Positions 42,426-50,755 of a stretch of DNA of 64,000 nucleotides are shown here, one piece after another. A program made the translations under genes and the position numbers. The stretch covers positions 1 through 64,000 of the forward strand of contig JBGURX010000019.1 in assembly GCA_045132235.1 (NCBI GenBank), given 5' to 3'. The notes beneath the pieces were generated by a model. It made no database searches and was not told the DNA's origin. It saw only the letters and a list, made by a program, of their open reading frames with translations. Origin of the DNA: UBA1756 sp045132235 (lineage in GTDB: Bacteria > Bacteroidota > Bacteroidia > Bacteroidales > WCHB1-69). Numbering within the stretch: position 1 is the first letter of the stretch; each line of letters begins with the position of its first letter.

Positions 42426-45400
42426 ATGAAGAGATTAATCTTTCAAAGCATTGTCTTTATCGGACTGGCGTTGGCTTCTATGACGGTCAATGCGCAGCGT
42501 CCGTTGAACTATGAATCTCCGCTGCGGCAGTACAACACTGCCATGGAGCTGCTGCAAAAGCACGAGTACGGCTCCGCGCAGGAGTACTTCCACTACGTTT
42601 ACGAAAACACCACGGACCAGCAGTATGACATGAAGTCCACCTCCTATTTTTACGAGGGAGTTTGTGCTGTGAAGCTGAACCACGGGAACGCCCTGTACCT
42701 GCTGCGCGACTTCGTGCGGAGGTATCCCATCCACACCCGCGTGCCGGAGGCGTACCTGTACATCGCCCGTTCCTACTACTACCAAAAACAGTACAAGAAA
42801 GCACTTGAGTATTTCAATGAGCTGGATGAAAGGAAGATAGAAAAAGAAGACCTTGCAGAATTCTACTTCAAGAAAGGCTACTGTCTGCTGCGCGACAAAG
42901 ACCGCGACGAAGCCAAATATTATCTGCGGAAAGCCCGCGAGTACGACGGACAGTACAAAGACAAGGCCACCTACTACGTGGCGCACCTCGAGTACGAAGA
43001 GGGGCAGTATGAAGCCGCATTGGCTGACTTCAACGAAATCAAAGATGTGAAGGAATATGCCAACGTGGTGCCCGCCTACATCATGCAGATTCACTTCATG
43101 CAGGGTGAATACGAGACCGTGGTGAGAGAGGCCGGCGGTGCCGGCGCGCAAGCCGGCGACCCCAACGAGCTGAAGCGCATCGTGGGGTTGTCGCACTACA
43201 ACCTCGGCCACTATCAAGAAGCCTCCAACTATTTCGCACAGATTCTCCAGAAGAAGTCTGCCAACGATGCCTCCACCTACACCCGTGCCGACCGCTACGC
43301 CTTCGGCTACACCTTCTACAAGACCGGCAACTACAGCGAGGCCATCGCACAGCTCTCGCAGGTGACCGACACCGTGGATGCCATGACGCAGAACGCCTAC
43401 TACCTCATCGCTGACTGTTTCCTGAAACAGAACAAACTCGCCGATGCCTCCAACTACTTCTACGAAGCCTCCAAGATGGAATATTCTGCTGACATTCAAG
43501 AAGATGCTTTCTACAACTACGCCAAACTGCAGTATGAGACCGCCAACGCGCTCAACCAACAGAAGGCTCTTTCCACCATCGAGGAGTACATCAACCGCTA
43601 CCCGCACACAGCCCGCGCACAGGAGATGAGCTCCTACCTCGCCTCCATCTACGCCTCCACCAAGAACTACACCGAAGCCATCAAGGCCATTGAGAAACTC
43701 GACAAGAACCACCGCAGTCCGGAGATCCTGCGCTCGTACCAGCGCTGCACGCACTTCCGTGCCATGGAACTCATCGCCGACAAAAAATACCGCGATGCCG
43801 GCAAGATGCTCGACAAGTCGCTGCAGACCCCGCTGGACCAGAACCTGCACCTGTCGAACCTGTACTGGAAGGCAGAATGCGCCTACCGTGCCGAGCAGTA
43901 CCGCGATGCCTACAACGCCTTCATGCTGTACCAGAACAGCGACAAGGTGACCGCCGACGAGAACTATCCGCTTTCGCTCTACTCGCAGGGCTATGCTGCC
44001 ATGAAGCTTGAAAAGTACAAGGAGGCGCAGAAATCTTTCGATAAATTCTTAACATTCTGCAATACAGACAAATATAGCTCATACAAATCTGATGTGTATG
44101 CCCGTCTGGGTGACTGTTACTTCATGCAGCGCAACCTCAAATCGGCCATCACCCAGTATGAGCGCTGCGAACAGCTGAAAGATGCCAACGCCGACTACGC
44201 ACTTTACCAGCAGGCCGTGTGCCACGGCTACCTGCAGCACAGTGCCAAAAAGGTGGAACTGCTTGAGAAATTCACCCAGTATTACAGCAAATCCCCCTAC
44301 ATCATTGATGTGGAGTACGAGCTGGCCGGTATCTATCTGACACAGAACCAGTACAATCTGGCCATCAACTCCTACAACGACTTCATTCGCAAGCACCCCA
44401 AAAGCAACTATGTGCCGAAAGCCTACATCAAGCTGGCGCAGGCGCACCAGAATGCCGGACAGAACGACAAGGCCATCGAGACCTTCAAGCTGGTGGTGGA
44501 CCGCTATCCCGGCTCGCAAGAGGCCAAGGAGGCTGTGACCAACCTGCAGGACATCTACTCGGAGATGGGCCGTCCCGGCGATTTCCTCGACTATGTCACC
44601 TCCAAGGGCAACCTCTCCATCTCGCCCGAGCGACAGGACTCCATCACCTACAAGTCGGCGGAGGCCAAGTTTTTACAGGGCAACTGCGAGATGGCCATCG
44701 CCGGTTTCAGCGACTACATCAAGAAATTCCCCAACGGCTTCTTCATCGCCGACGCCTACTTCAAACGCAGCGAGTGCGAGTACGGCGACCGCAACTACGA
44801 GGATGCCTTGAGAGACTGCGAATACCTGCTCAACAACTTCCGCACCGAGAACAACGAGATGGCTGCCAAGCGCGCCGCGACCATCCTTTTCAACAAGAAA
44901 GAGTACGACCGCGCCATCACCCGTTTCAACGAGCTGCTCACCCTCTCCACCAGCGAAGAGAACACCTCCTATGCCTACAACGGCATCATGAGATGTGCCT
45001 ACGAGATGAAGAACTACAAGGAAGCCCTCGAAGGTGCCAAGGGTTACATCGCCTCCCCCAAGGCCGACCCCGACCTGATGGACGATGCCAACCTCATCGC
45101 CGGCAAGTCATCGTTTGAGCTCCGCGACTACAGCGCGGCCATCAAGTACCTGAGCCCCCTCTCCAAAGCCAGCACCAACAGCACCTCCGCCGAGGCCGCC
45201 TACTACTGCGCACTGACCGAGTACAAGCGGGGCGACTACGCCGCCTGCGAGAAGAAAATCACCGAGATCATCGAGGCACGCTACACCTCCGCCTACTGGA
45301 TCGCCAGCACCTTCATCCTCTACGGCGACTACTACCAGGCTGTCGGCAACACCTTCCAGGCCCGCCACACCTACCAGAGTATCGTGGACAACTACGACGG

Positions 45401-45518
45401 TGACGACCTGCGGCAGATCGCCCTCGACAGAATCGCCGAGATGGAAGGCACGGCAAAACCCGCCCAGCCCACCCCCGACAACAACTCCGACGAAGACTCA
45501 CTCAACCCTGAAGATTAA
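42426..45518 (+). CDS. Large periplasmic tetratricopeptide-repeat protein
   Basis: The 1030-residue protein has a signal peptide ('SIVFIGLALASMTVNAQ') and then about 25 TPR-like helical hairpins to residue ~1000. Typical pieces are 'YYYQKQYKKALEYFNEL', 'YEEGQYEAALADFNEIK', 'YKTGNYSEAIAQLSQV' and 'LTQNQYNLAINSYNDFI'. The end is an acidic tail ('NNSDEDSLNPED'). It probably acts as a periplasmic scaffold. The T9SS component PorW/SprE is also a long TPR protein, but that one is a lipoprotein and no lipobox is seen here. It heads a run with an outer-membrane barrel (21 bp gap), a retropepsin-like protein and ruvC. Confidence 0.88.
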   Translation: MKRLIFQSIVFIGLALASMTVNAQRPLNYESPLRQYNTAMELLQKHEYGSAQEYFHYVYENTTDQQYDMKSTSYFYEGVCAVKLNHGNALYLLRDFVRRYPIHTRVPEAYLYIARSYYYQKQYKKALEYFNELDERKIEKEDLAEFYFKKGYCLLRDKDRDEAKYYLRKAREYDGQYKDKATYYVAHLEYEEGQYEAALADFNEIKDVKEYANVVPAYIMQIHFMQGEYETVVREAGGAGAQAGDPNELKRIVGLSHYNLGHYQEASNYFAQILQKKSANDASTYTRADRYAFGYTFYKTGNYSEAIAQLSQVTDTVDAMTQNAYYLIADCFLKQNKLADASNYFYEASKMEYSADIQEDAFYNYAKLQYETANALNQQKALSTIEEYINRYPHTARAQEMSSYLASIYASTKNYTEAIKAIEKLDKNHRSPEILRSYQRCTHFRAMELIADKKYRDAGKMLDKSLQTPLDQNLHLSNLYWKAECAYRAEQYRDAYNAFMLYQNSDKVTADENYPLSLYSQGYAAMKLEKYKEAQKSFDKFLTFCNTDKYSSYKSDVYARLGDCYFMQRNLKSAITQYERCEQLKDANADYALYQQAVCHGYLQHSAKKVELLEKFTQYYSKSPYIIDVEYELAGIYLTQNQYNLAINSYNDFIRKHPKSNYVPKAYIKLAQAHQNAGQNDKAIETFKLVVDRYPGSQEAKEAVTNLQDIYSEMGRPGDFLDYVTSKGNLSISPERQDSITYKSAEAKFLQGNCEMAIAGFSDYIKKFPNGFFIADAYFKRSECEYGDRNYEDALRDCEYLLNNFRTENNEMAAKRAATILFNKKEYDRAITRFNELLTLSTSEENTSYAYNGIMRCAYEMKNYKEALEGAKGYIASPKADPDLMDDANLIAGKSSFELRDYSAAIKYLSPLSKASTNSTSAEAAYYCALTEYKRGDYAACEKKITEIIEARYTSAYWIASTFILYGDYYQAVGNTFQARHTYQSIVDNYDGDDLRQIALDRIAEMEGTAKPAQPTPDNNSDEDSLNPED

Positions 45519-45538
45519 CCCTGAAAAACATCACAGCA

Positions 45539-47260
45539 ATGAAAAAATATATCGCAACCGCCATCCTGATACTGGTCGCCTCCTGCCTCAGCGCACAAGT
45601 GGACACCTTCTACATCCAGATGAAGTACACCCCCAAGCTGAAGAATTTCAAGAAGGTCAACGAGAATCCCGACATGACCGACACGGTGACCGAGAAAGTC
45701 AAGTTCAACTATTACATCACGCCCCAACGCTACGATGTGACCTTCACCCCCACGCCCATTGAGTACAACAAAGTGTCGCCCGACATTCAGGAGGTGTTGT
45801 ACCGCAACTTCCTCAAGGTGGGCTTCGGCTACCCCATCACTCCGCTGCTCGACTTCTCATTCCACAACCTCCAGACCGACCGCAAGAATCCCAACTCCTT
45901 CGGACTCAATGTCCATCATTTCTCCTCGTGGGCCAAACCCATCGGGAAAATCATGAAACAATACGCTTATTACCCCACCTCAGACACGCGCGTACATCTC
46001 AACTACAAGCATTTCTTCAGAAACCAGACGCTCTACAGCGCCATCAACTACAACCACGAGGCCGCCCGTTTCTACGGTTTCAAAATCGACCCTGAAAAAG
46101 AGTACAACACCGACTCGCTCAAGAACAACTTCCACCATGTGAGCGCCGCCATCGGCATTGCCTCCAACTACGTTTTGGAAGACCGCAAGCTGAAACAGGA
46201 TGTACGCCTCGACTACGACTTTCTTTACAACAACTGGAAAGACATGGAGAACCACATCGGTCTCACCTCCTTCTTCGCCTACGACGCCCGCTGGGCCAAG
46301 ATCACCGGCAGCCAGCTCTACCGCCTCAACCTCAACTTCGACTATTTCAACGATGATATGGACTACAGAGGAAGCCGCAATGCATTTCTCTTCAACCCAG
46401 AAGTTTACGCCCATTTCACCATCAAAGAGTACCATATTTTACTCGGTGTGGGCGGCATCGTGAACGCACTGTACGGCAAGGTGGGCGGCACCGCCTACCC
46501 CATCGCCGAACTCCAGCTCGGTCTCATCCCCTCCATCCTCAATATTTACGCTGGTGTGAAGGGCAATTGCGAGTACAACTCCCTCAAAAACCTGCTCTAC
46601 GAAAACCCCTTCCTGAAACCGCACCTCGACACCGCCGCTTTCACCACCCACTACATTAATATATATGGTGGCGTGAAGGGCAACCTCGTCAAAAAACTCA
46701 ACTACAATCTCTCCGCCCATTACAGCTATGCCAAGAACCTCCAATTCTTTATTCTTGACACCCTCAGCGAACTCAAAAACCAGTTTGATGTCTGCTATAA
46801 TGATGGCAATGTGTTGAATGTCAACCTGAACATCGACTACGAAATCCTCTCCAACCTGCGCTTTGCCTTCGATGCCAACTATTGGCTTTATGTACTGAAA
46901 GACAAGGCTGTACCCTACCACAAACCCATGCTCGAATTCCGCTTCGACGGTCAATACACCCTCAAAGAGAAATTTGTGTTCGACGTGAACTTCAACCTCG
47001 GCTTCCTGAGCAAAGGCTTGGGATTTGATGCCAAGAAAGGCTACTGGACGGCTGTGAACATGAAGCCCACTCTCGACTTCGGCATCGGTTTCGAGTATCT
47101 CATCAACAACCATTTCTCGGCCTTCGCCACCGTGAACAACATCGGCTGCCAGTACTACTCGAAATACTACGATTTCCGCAACATGGGCATCAACGCGCTG
47201 GTCGGCGTGAAATACTCGTTCGGCAACGAGAGCATCCGCAAACCGAAGAAAAGAAAATAA
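45539..47260 (+). CDS. Outer membrane beta-barrel protein (TonB-receptor-like barrel)
   Basis: The 573-residue protein has a signal peptide ('YIATAILILVASCLSAQ'), a short periplasmic N-terminus and from about residue 85 a long set of alternating strands ('FLKVGFGYPITPLLDFSF', 'LSAHYSYAKNLQFFIL', 'MGINALVGVKYSF'). It lacks a TonB box and plug domain, so it is not a full TonB-dependent receptor. The C-terminus runs past the last strand into a basic tail ('RKPKKRK'), which is unusual for a BAM substrate. Pairing with the upstream TPR protein suggests an envelope complex, but the task is unknown. Confidence 0.8.
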   Translation: MKKYIATAILILVASCLSAQVDTFYIQMKYTPKLKNFKKVNENPDMTDTVTEKVKFNYYITPQRYDVTFTPTPIEYNKVSPDIQEVLYRNFLKVGFGYPITPLLDFSFHNLQTDRKNPNSFGLNVHHFSSWAKPIGKIMKQYAYYPTSDTRVHLNYKHFFRNQTLYSAINYNHEAARFYGFKIDPEKEYNTDSLKNNFHHVSAAIGIASNYVLEDRKLKQDVRLDYDFLYNNWKDMENHIGLTSFFAYDARWAKITGSQLYRLNLNFDYFNDDMDYRGSRNAFLFNPEVYAHFTIKEYHILLGVGGIVNALYGKVGGTAYPIAELQLGLIPSILNIYAGVKGNCEYNSLKNLLYENPFLKPHLDTAAFTTHYINIYGGVKGNLVKKLNYNLSAHYSYAKNLQFFILDTLSELKNQFDVCYNDGNVLNVNLNIDYEILSNLRFAFDANYWLYVLKDKAVPYHKPMLEFRFDGQYTLKEKFVFDVNFNLGFLSKGLGFDAKKGYWTAVNMKPTLDFGIGFEYLINNHFSAFATVNNIGCQYYSKYYDFRNMGINALVGVKYSFGNESIRKPKKRK

Positions 47261-47272
47261 CCTGACGGCACG

Positions 47273-47695
47273 ATGGAGACCCGAATGGAATTGTGGGAGC
47301 TGGACCACGAGGGATACCACCTTGTGGTCAACGGAAAGCTGCAAGGGCAGCCCGTGCGCATGCTGATTGACACGGGAGCCAACTACAGCTGTTTCGACCG
47401 CAACTTTCTTGAAAGCATCGGCACTGAGCACCCCACCGTTACCGGCCACGACGAGATCAATGTGGGCATCGGCGGCAACGATTTCGAGACCTACATCACA
47501 GAGGTGAATGGATTCCAGATCGGACGCACCAAATTCCCCACCATGGAGGCTCGCGCGTTAGACCTGACCGCCATCGGCGAGATGTACGAGTCGGTGGGGT
47601 TCCATCCCATACAAGGCATACTTGGCGGCGATTTCCTGCGGAGGCACGAAGCAGTCATCAACTACAACACTTTGAAATTGTCATTGAAAAAATAA
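47273..47695 (+). CDS. Retropepsin-like aspartic protease
   Basis: This 140-residue cytosolic protein has one aspartyl protease lobe: 'GQPVRMLIDTGANYSCFDRNFL' with the catalytic D-T-G at about residues 33-35, a flap-like 'NVGIGGNDFETYIT' and 'GILGGDFLRRHEAVINYNTLKLSL'. Single-lobe proteins of this type must dimerise to be active, as retroviral proteases do. No signal peptide is seen. The substrate is unknown. It is 12 bp after the barrel gene and 4 bp before ruvC. Confidence 0.87.
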   Translation: METRMELWELDHEGYHLVVNGKLQGQPVRMLIDTGANYSCFDRNFLESIGTEHPTVTGHDEINVGIGGNDFETYITEVNGFQIGRTKFPTMEARALDLTAIGEMYESVGFHPIQGILGGDFLRRHEAVINYNTLKLSLKK

Positions 47696-47699
47696 CGCC

Positions 47700-48278
47700 A
47701 TGCCCAGCGAAAGCCTCACCGAACACACCATTCTCGGCATCGACCCCGGCACCAACGTCATGGGGTACGCCATTTTGCAAATGCACGTGCGCAACAGCAG
47801 CATCGTGAAAATCGGGGTGGTGAAGATGCCGCGCACCGCCGACCAGAACACCAAGCTGACCACCATTTACGAGCACACCCAGCAGCTGATTACGACCTAT
47901 CATCCTGACATATTGGCCATTGAGGAGCCGTTTTACGGAAAGAACCCGCAGTCGATGCTGAAGTTGGGCCGTGCGCAGGGCGTGGTGATGGGGGCCTGTC
48001 TGCACGCCGGTCTGGAGGTATTCGAGTACACCCCGCGTCGGGTGAAACAGGCCATCACGGGCAAGGGCGGGGCCTCGAAAGAACAGGTGGCCGCCATGCT
48101 GCACCGCATGTACAATTTCACCAACGAGACCAACCTCTTGGATGCCACCGACGCGCTGGCCGTGGCCGTGTGCCATCACCTACAAAACCGCGTCAGCTTC
48201 GGCGAGGGCGGCAAGGCAAAAGCCAACAGCTGGGCAGCCTTCCTCACCCAGAATCAAGATAGGATTATTAGGGGGTAA
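47700..48278 (+). CDS. ruvC: Crossover junction endodeoxyribonuclease RuvC
   Basis: RuvC cuts Holliday junctions at the end of recombination. The 192-residue protein has the RNase H-like core with the four acidic residues: Asp in 'ILGIDPGTNVMGYA' near 13, Glu in 'LAIEEPFYGKNPQSMLKLG' near 73, and the pair in 'DATDALAVAVCH' near 147-150. The lysine/Arg-rich 'PRRVKQAITGKGGASKEQVA' is the junction-binding segment. ruvA and ruvB are not adjacent. Confidence 0.95.
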   Translation: MPSESLTEHTILGIDPGTNVMGYAILQMHVRNSSIVKIGVVKMPRTADQNTKLTTIYEHTQQLITTYHPDILAIEEPFYGKNPQSMLKLGRAQGVVMGACLHAGLEVFEYTPRRVKQAITGKGGASKEQVAAMLHRMYNFTNETNLLDATDALAVAVCHHLQNRVSFGEGGKAKANSWAAFLTQNQDRIIRG

Positions 48279-48287
48279 AACTCCAAC

Positions 48288-48842
48288 TTAGACTTTCACC
48301 ACAAACGGGAACTTGTCTATCTCGGCCAACACCTGCTGGGCACCTTTGTCGATCAGTTCGTGCAAAGGCGTGGTCGTACCGGCCACAGTCACTTCGCGGT
48401 TCAGGCATTTCGACAGCTCTTTCTGGAGCAGAACGGCCGTTGCGGGCGGGCAGGTCGCAAAGATGCCATCTCGGAAAATGTCAGCGGCCACCTCTATGGC
48501 AAGCCCTGACAATATCTCTTTGATTCCGGTTGTGATGGCATCCATATCGGTCGGGAGAGAACGGTGGGCACTGTAGCCGCCGAGGGCCAGCACACCGATT
48601 TCCGTGCGTTCTTCCTCCATGCAGACCACCATTTTGGCGTCGGGCGAGAGCACATCGATGCCCATACCCGCCGCCACGGCGGTGAGTTTGTGGATGCGGT
48701 ACACATTTTCTACGCCGGCTTCCTTCCATGTATCGGCCATGGCATCGGAATCAGCGCGGTTCATGCCCAAGGGTTCCACCAAGCAGACGGCTTTGGGCTG
48801 GGTGGTTTCTTCAAGAATGAAAAGGGGGATGTGGGGGTTCAT
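48288..48842 (-). CDS. Half-size MreB-like (actin-fold) protein
   Basis: This 184-residue protein matches the C-terminal half of MreB. 'KAVCLVEPLGMNRADSD' and 'AAGMGIDVLSPDAKMVVCMEEERTEIGVLALGGYSAHRSLPTDMDA' in two stretches correspond to the MreB phosphate-2 region, where MreB has a D-x-G-x-G-T-T-E loop. Here it reads 'CMEEERTEIGV', so the ATP-binding glycines are lost. 'AADIFRDGIFATCPPATAVLLQKEL' replaces the GGGALL adenosine motif, also without glycines. There is no N-terminal half. ATP binding therefore looks impossible. It may be a degenerate paralogue kept as a partner of real MreB. Confidence 0.6.
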   Translation of the reverse strand: MNPHIPLFILEETTQPKAVCLVEPLGMNRADSDAMADTWKEAGVENVYRIHKLTAVAAGMGIDVLSPDAKMVVCMEEERTEIGVLALGGYSAHRSLPTDMDAITTGIKEILSGLAIEVAADIFRDGIFATCPPATAVLLQKELSKCLNREVTVAGTTTPLHELIDKGAQQVLAEIDKFPFVVKV

Positions 48843-48888
48843 GATATGGTATTTTTAAGAAATATATTAGTTTTCAGAAATCACGATG

Positions 48889-49509
48889 CTATTTCAAAAA
48901 CTTTTTTATAATTGGGATATACTCATAATTTGTCCTGCTTGGATGTAGCATTCTCAAACACTTGATTTCACGTCTGCCAATTTTATATGCACCGACCAAT
49001 TCCTCATGTCCGTTCGCACGTATCGGATGCTCTTGTTCAGATAGCCAATTATCTTTAGGAAGCCACTTCCACAGCATGTGCCCACATACAATTATTCGGT
49101 CAGGTTTAACTTCTTTTATGACTTCGAAAAAAGGCTCAACTGACTTTTCAATATCCTCTCCACACGGGCGTTCTCCTACTTTCCTATTAGCATTTTGAAT
49201 AAAATTGTAAAAAACAATAGAGTCCCAAAAATCACGAATAGCTGTTTTCTCGGGACGAATAAGATTTGTAAGTTTTACATAGGTGACATTGTTTTTAGGA
49301 TTTTCGCCCTTTCCATCTTGATAATCGAGAAAAGAATTTACCACATTCTTTGTGAACTCTTTTTGTTCAGGGCAGTCCTTAATATTACATTTTGGACATG
49401 ATTTTTTACAATAATGAGACTCACCCAAAATCAATATCTTTTTATCAAAAACACTTTGCTTTTTACTATAGTTTTTACCTATCCACGGCTTAAAGAACAC
49501 ACTTTCCAT
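48889..49509 (-). CDS. Uracil-DNA-glycosylase-like protein with Cys cluster
   Basis: The 206-residue protein shows the uracil-DNA glycosylase superfamily pattern: 'KKILILGESHY' near residue 24, 'VKPDRIIVCGHMLWKWLP' near 135 and a C-terminal 'RMLHPSRTNYEY' near 190. The insert 'YCKKSCPKCNIKDCPEQ' holds four Cys that could bind zinc or an iron-sulfur cluster, though not with family 4 spacing. The catalytic Asp of classic enzymes (GQDPY) is replaced by 'GESHY', as in several uncharacterised relatives of accessory regions. The gene is AT-rich and alone, with its own promoter. Confidence 0.7.
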   Translation of the reverse strand: MESVFFKPWIGKNYSKKQSVFDKKILILGESHYCKKSCPKCNIKDCPEQKEFTKNVVNSFLDYQDGKGENPKNNVTYVKLTNLIRPEKTAIRDFWDSIVFYNFIQNANRKVGERPCGEDIEKSVEPFFEVIKEVKPDRIIVCGHMLWKWLPKDNWLSEQEHPIRANGHEELVGAYKIGRREIKCLRMLHPSRTNYEYIPIIKKFLK

Positions 49510-49606
49510 ATTAAAATTATTTTTAAAAGGACTTCTGATTATTTTTTTTCCACCATACCTCCAGACCCTGCGAAGTCCATTAAACAGAATCTGAAATTAT
49601 GGAGTG

Positions 49607-49614
49607 CAAAGTTA
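49607..49614 (-). promoter_or_regulatory. -7 box for the glycosylase-like gene
   Basis: TAACTTTG followed by GCACTCC on the minus strand lies 97 bp before the start at 49509. Confidence 0.5.
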
Positions 49615-49656
49615 ATCATTTTCATTCATCATTTTTCACCGGCAAAAATAATAAAA

Positions 49657-49681
49657 AACTATGTCAAAGCGTGACATAGTT
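49657..49681. terminator. Hairpin with flanking A/T runs
   Basis: AACTATGTCA and TGACATAGTT pair over 10 bp around a 5-nt loop, with T runs on both strands. It may stop transcription entering from either side. Confidence 0.6.
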
Positions 49682-49734
49682 CCATTTTTTCTAAATTCTA
49701 TCACACTGCCAGTTTTTCCGCGGCAAACACACTG

Positions 49735-49855
49735 TCAGGTACTATTCACCCCTATGCGTGCCGCGGGGATGCACACGAGCCATCGCCAACCCCAGACAGC
49801 GTCCGCTACGCGGCCTTGTCTGGGGTTACTAAGATATCACCCCTACGGGGTGAAT
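49735..49855 (-). repeat. Dispersed repeat, copy B
   Basis: On the minus strand the element reads TTCACCCCGTAGGGGTGA, GTAACCCCAGACAAGGCCGCG, TGTCTGGGGTTGGC, ATGGCTCGTG and CCGCGGCACG, matching copy A at 35582-35690 in order. It contains a CACCCC/GGGGTG hairpin and a long AACCCCAGACA / TGTCTGGGGTT stem. A CACCCCTATG/CGTAGGGGTG-type match at its ends makes the whole unit look palindromic. It is better preserved than copy A and has the opposite orientation. Confidence 0.7.
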
Positions 49856-50230
49856 GACTATCGTAGCCGACAGAACATTACGAGCAGAGGTGCGATGAAT
49901 CGCGTCTCTGCAGCAATCAATTTATATCTAATGGTTCAGAAAGAATCGGGCGATTCGTTCCTCTGGCCGCCTTGTAAATTACGGCGTGAAGAAATCGGCG
50001 GTGAGAGAGCGTGAAGAACGGCGAACTGTCCGAAGATGTGCGAAATGTATTGAGCACATCAAGTTTTTCGCCGTTTAGCGAACGAGCCCCGATTTTAGCC
50101 GGAATTTGCACAGCGGCAAAGCGCATTTCTTTTCGTCTATTTTCTTTGTGCGCTTGCAAAGAAAATAGACAGCAACCTACAAAAACAAAACACTATGCAG
50201 GATGTGTCAGCGCTGTATGAAGCGAATAGC
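49856..50230. other. Gene-poor segment after repeat copy B
   Basis: I see no convincing gene in this stretch. Open frames of 69-80 codons exist on both strands but are Arg/Ser/Phe-rich, mutually overlapping and lack promoters. The sequence mixes short inverted segments and may be an extension of the dispersed repeat or debris of an older mobile element. The 49510-49734 part carries only the glycosylase promoter and a hairpin. Confidence 0.5.
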
Positions 50231-50235
50231 TAGTT

Positions 50236-50271
50236 AGAAAAAAGTGCGGTGCATTGCAAATGCACCGCACT
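50236..50271 (-). terminator. Terminator of the lpdA-kal transcript
   Basis: AGTGCGGTGCATT (50243-50255) and AATGCACCGCACT (50259-50271) form a perfect 13-bp stem with a 3-nt loop. On the minus strand it is followed by TTTTTT. Confidence 0.9.
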
Positions 50272-50295
50272 AACTATACGTGTTTCAACAAATTA

Positions 50296-50688
50296 CTATT
50301 TGTTCTTGCGCTGGCACTGCTTCGGGGTGACGCAGGTACCGGAAGCGCGGCACACTACGATGGGCTCCTCCAGCACGTCGGCGGCGGAGTCGGAAATGTC
50401 GGTGCGGGGAGTGATGACCTTGCGGGCCTCGAACACCATCTTGCGGCTGGTGTTGCCCACATGGGTAATCTCACCAACGGCCTCGATGAAGTCGCCGGCA
50501 TGCACGGGAGCCAAGAACTCCACATTGTCGTAGGCGCAGAAAAGTCCCTCATCACCGTCCTGGATGATGAGCAGCTCGGTAGCCACATCGCCGAAAATGG
50601 CCAACATGTGGGCACCGTCCACCAAATTTCCACCATAATGAGCATCACCTGCGCTCATTCTAACTCTGATCATTGATTTTGCGTTCAT
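50296..50688 (-). CDS. kal: 3-aminobutyryl-CoA ammonia-lyase
   Basis: Kal removes ammonia from 3-aminobutyryl-CoA to give crotonyl-CoA in the lysine fermentation pathway. The 130-residue hotdog-fold protein follows the family closely: 'MIRVRMSAGDAHYGGNLVDGA', 'LFGDVATELLIIQDGDEGLF', 'VEFLAPVHAGDFIEAVGEI', 'GNTSRKMVFEA' and 'ADVLEEPIVVCRASGTCV', each within the expected order. The other lysine-fermentation genes (kamA, kamD/E, kdd, kce) are absent from the window. It follows lpdA by 67 bp and ends at a strong terminator. Confidence 0.9.
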   Translation of the reverse strand: MNAKSMIRVRMSAGDAHYGGNLVDGAHMLAIFGDVATELLIIQDGDEGLFCAYDNVEFLAPVHAGDFIEAVGEITHVGNTSRKMVFEARKVITPRTDISDSAADVLEEPIVVCRASGTCVTPKQCQRKNK

Positions 50689-50703
50689 AATAAAATAGTT
50701 TAT

Positions 50704-50738
50704 AATTTAATTGTTTAATAATTTAATAATTTAATAAT
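50704..50738. repeat. Short AT tandem repeat
   Basis: AATTTAATAATTTAATAATTT-type units (9-10 bp) lie between kal and lpdA. Confidence 0.6.
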
Positions 50739-50755
50739 CAACAACTTATCCCCTC

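Noticed and set aside
42426..45518. Identification as the T9SS component PorW/SprE
   Set aside because: PorW is a lipoprotein; this protein has a signal peptidase I-type signal and no lipobox. TPR content alone is not specific.
48288..48842. Reading the MreB-like gene as a pseudogene of mreB
   Set aside because: The frame is open and even with a proper start, and the changes at the ATP loops are substitutions rather than stops or shifts. Truncation with a new role is more likely.
49917..50220. Overlapping 69- and 80-codon frames on both strands
   Set aside because: They lie in repeat-like sequence, overlap each other and have no promoter. They look like translated repeat rather than genes.
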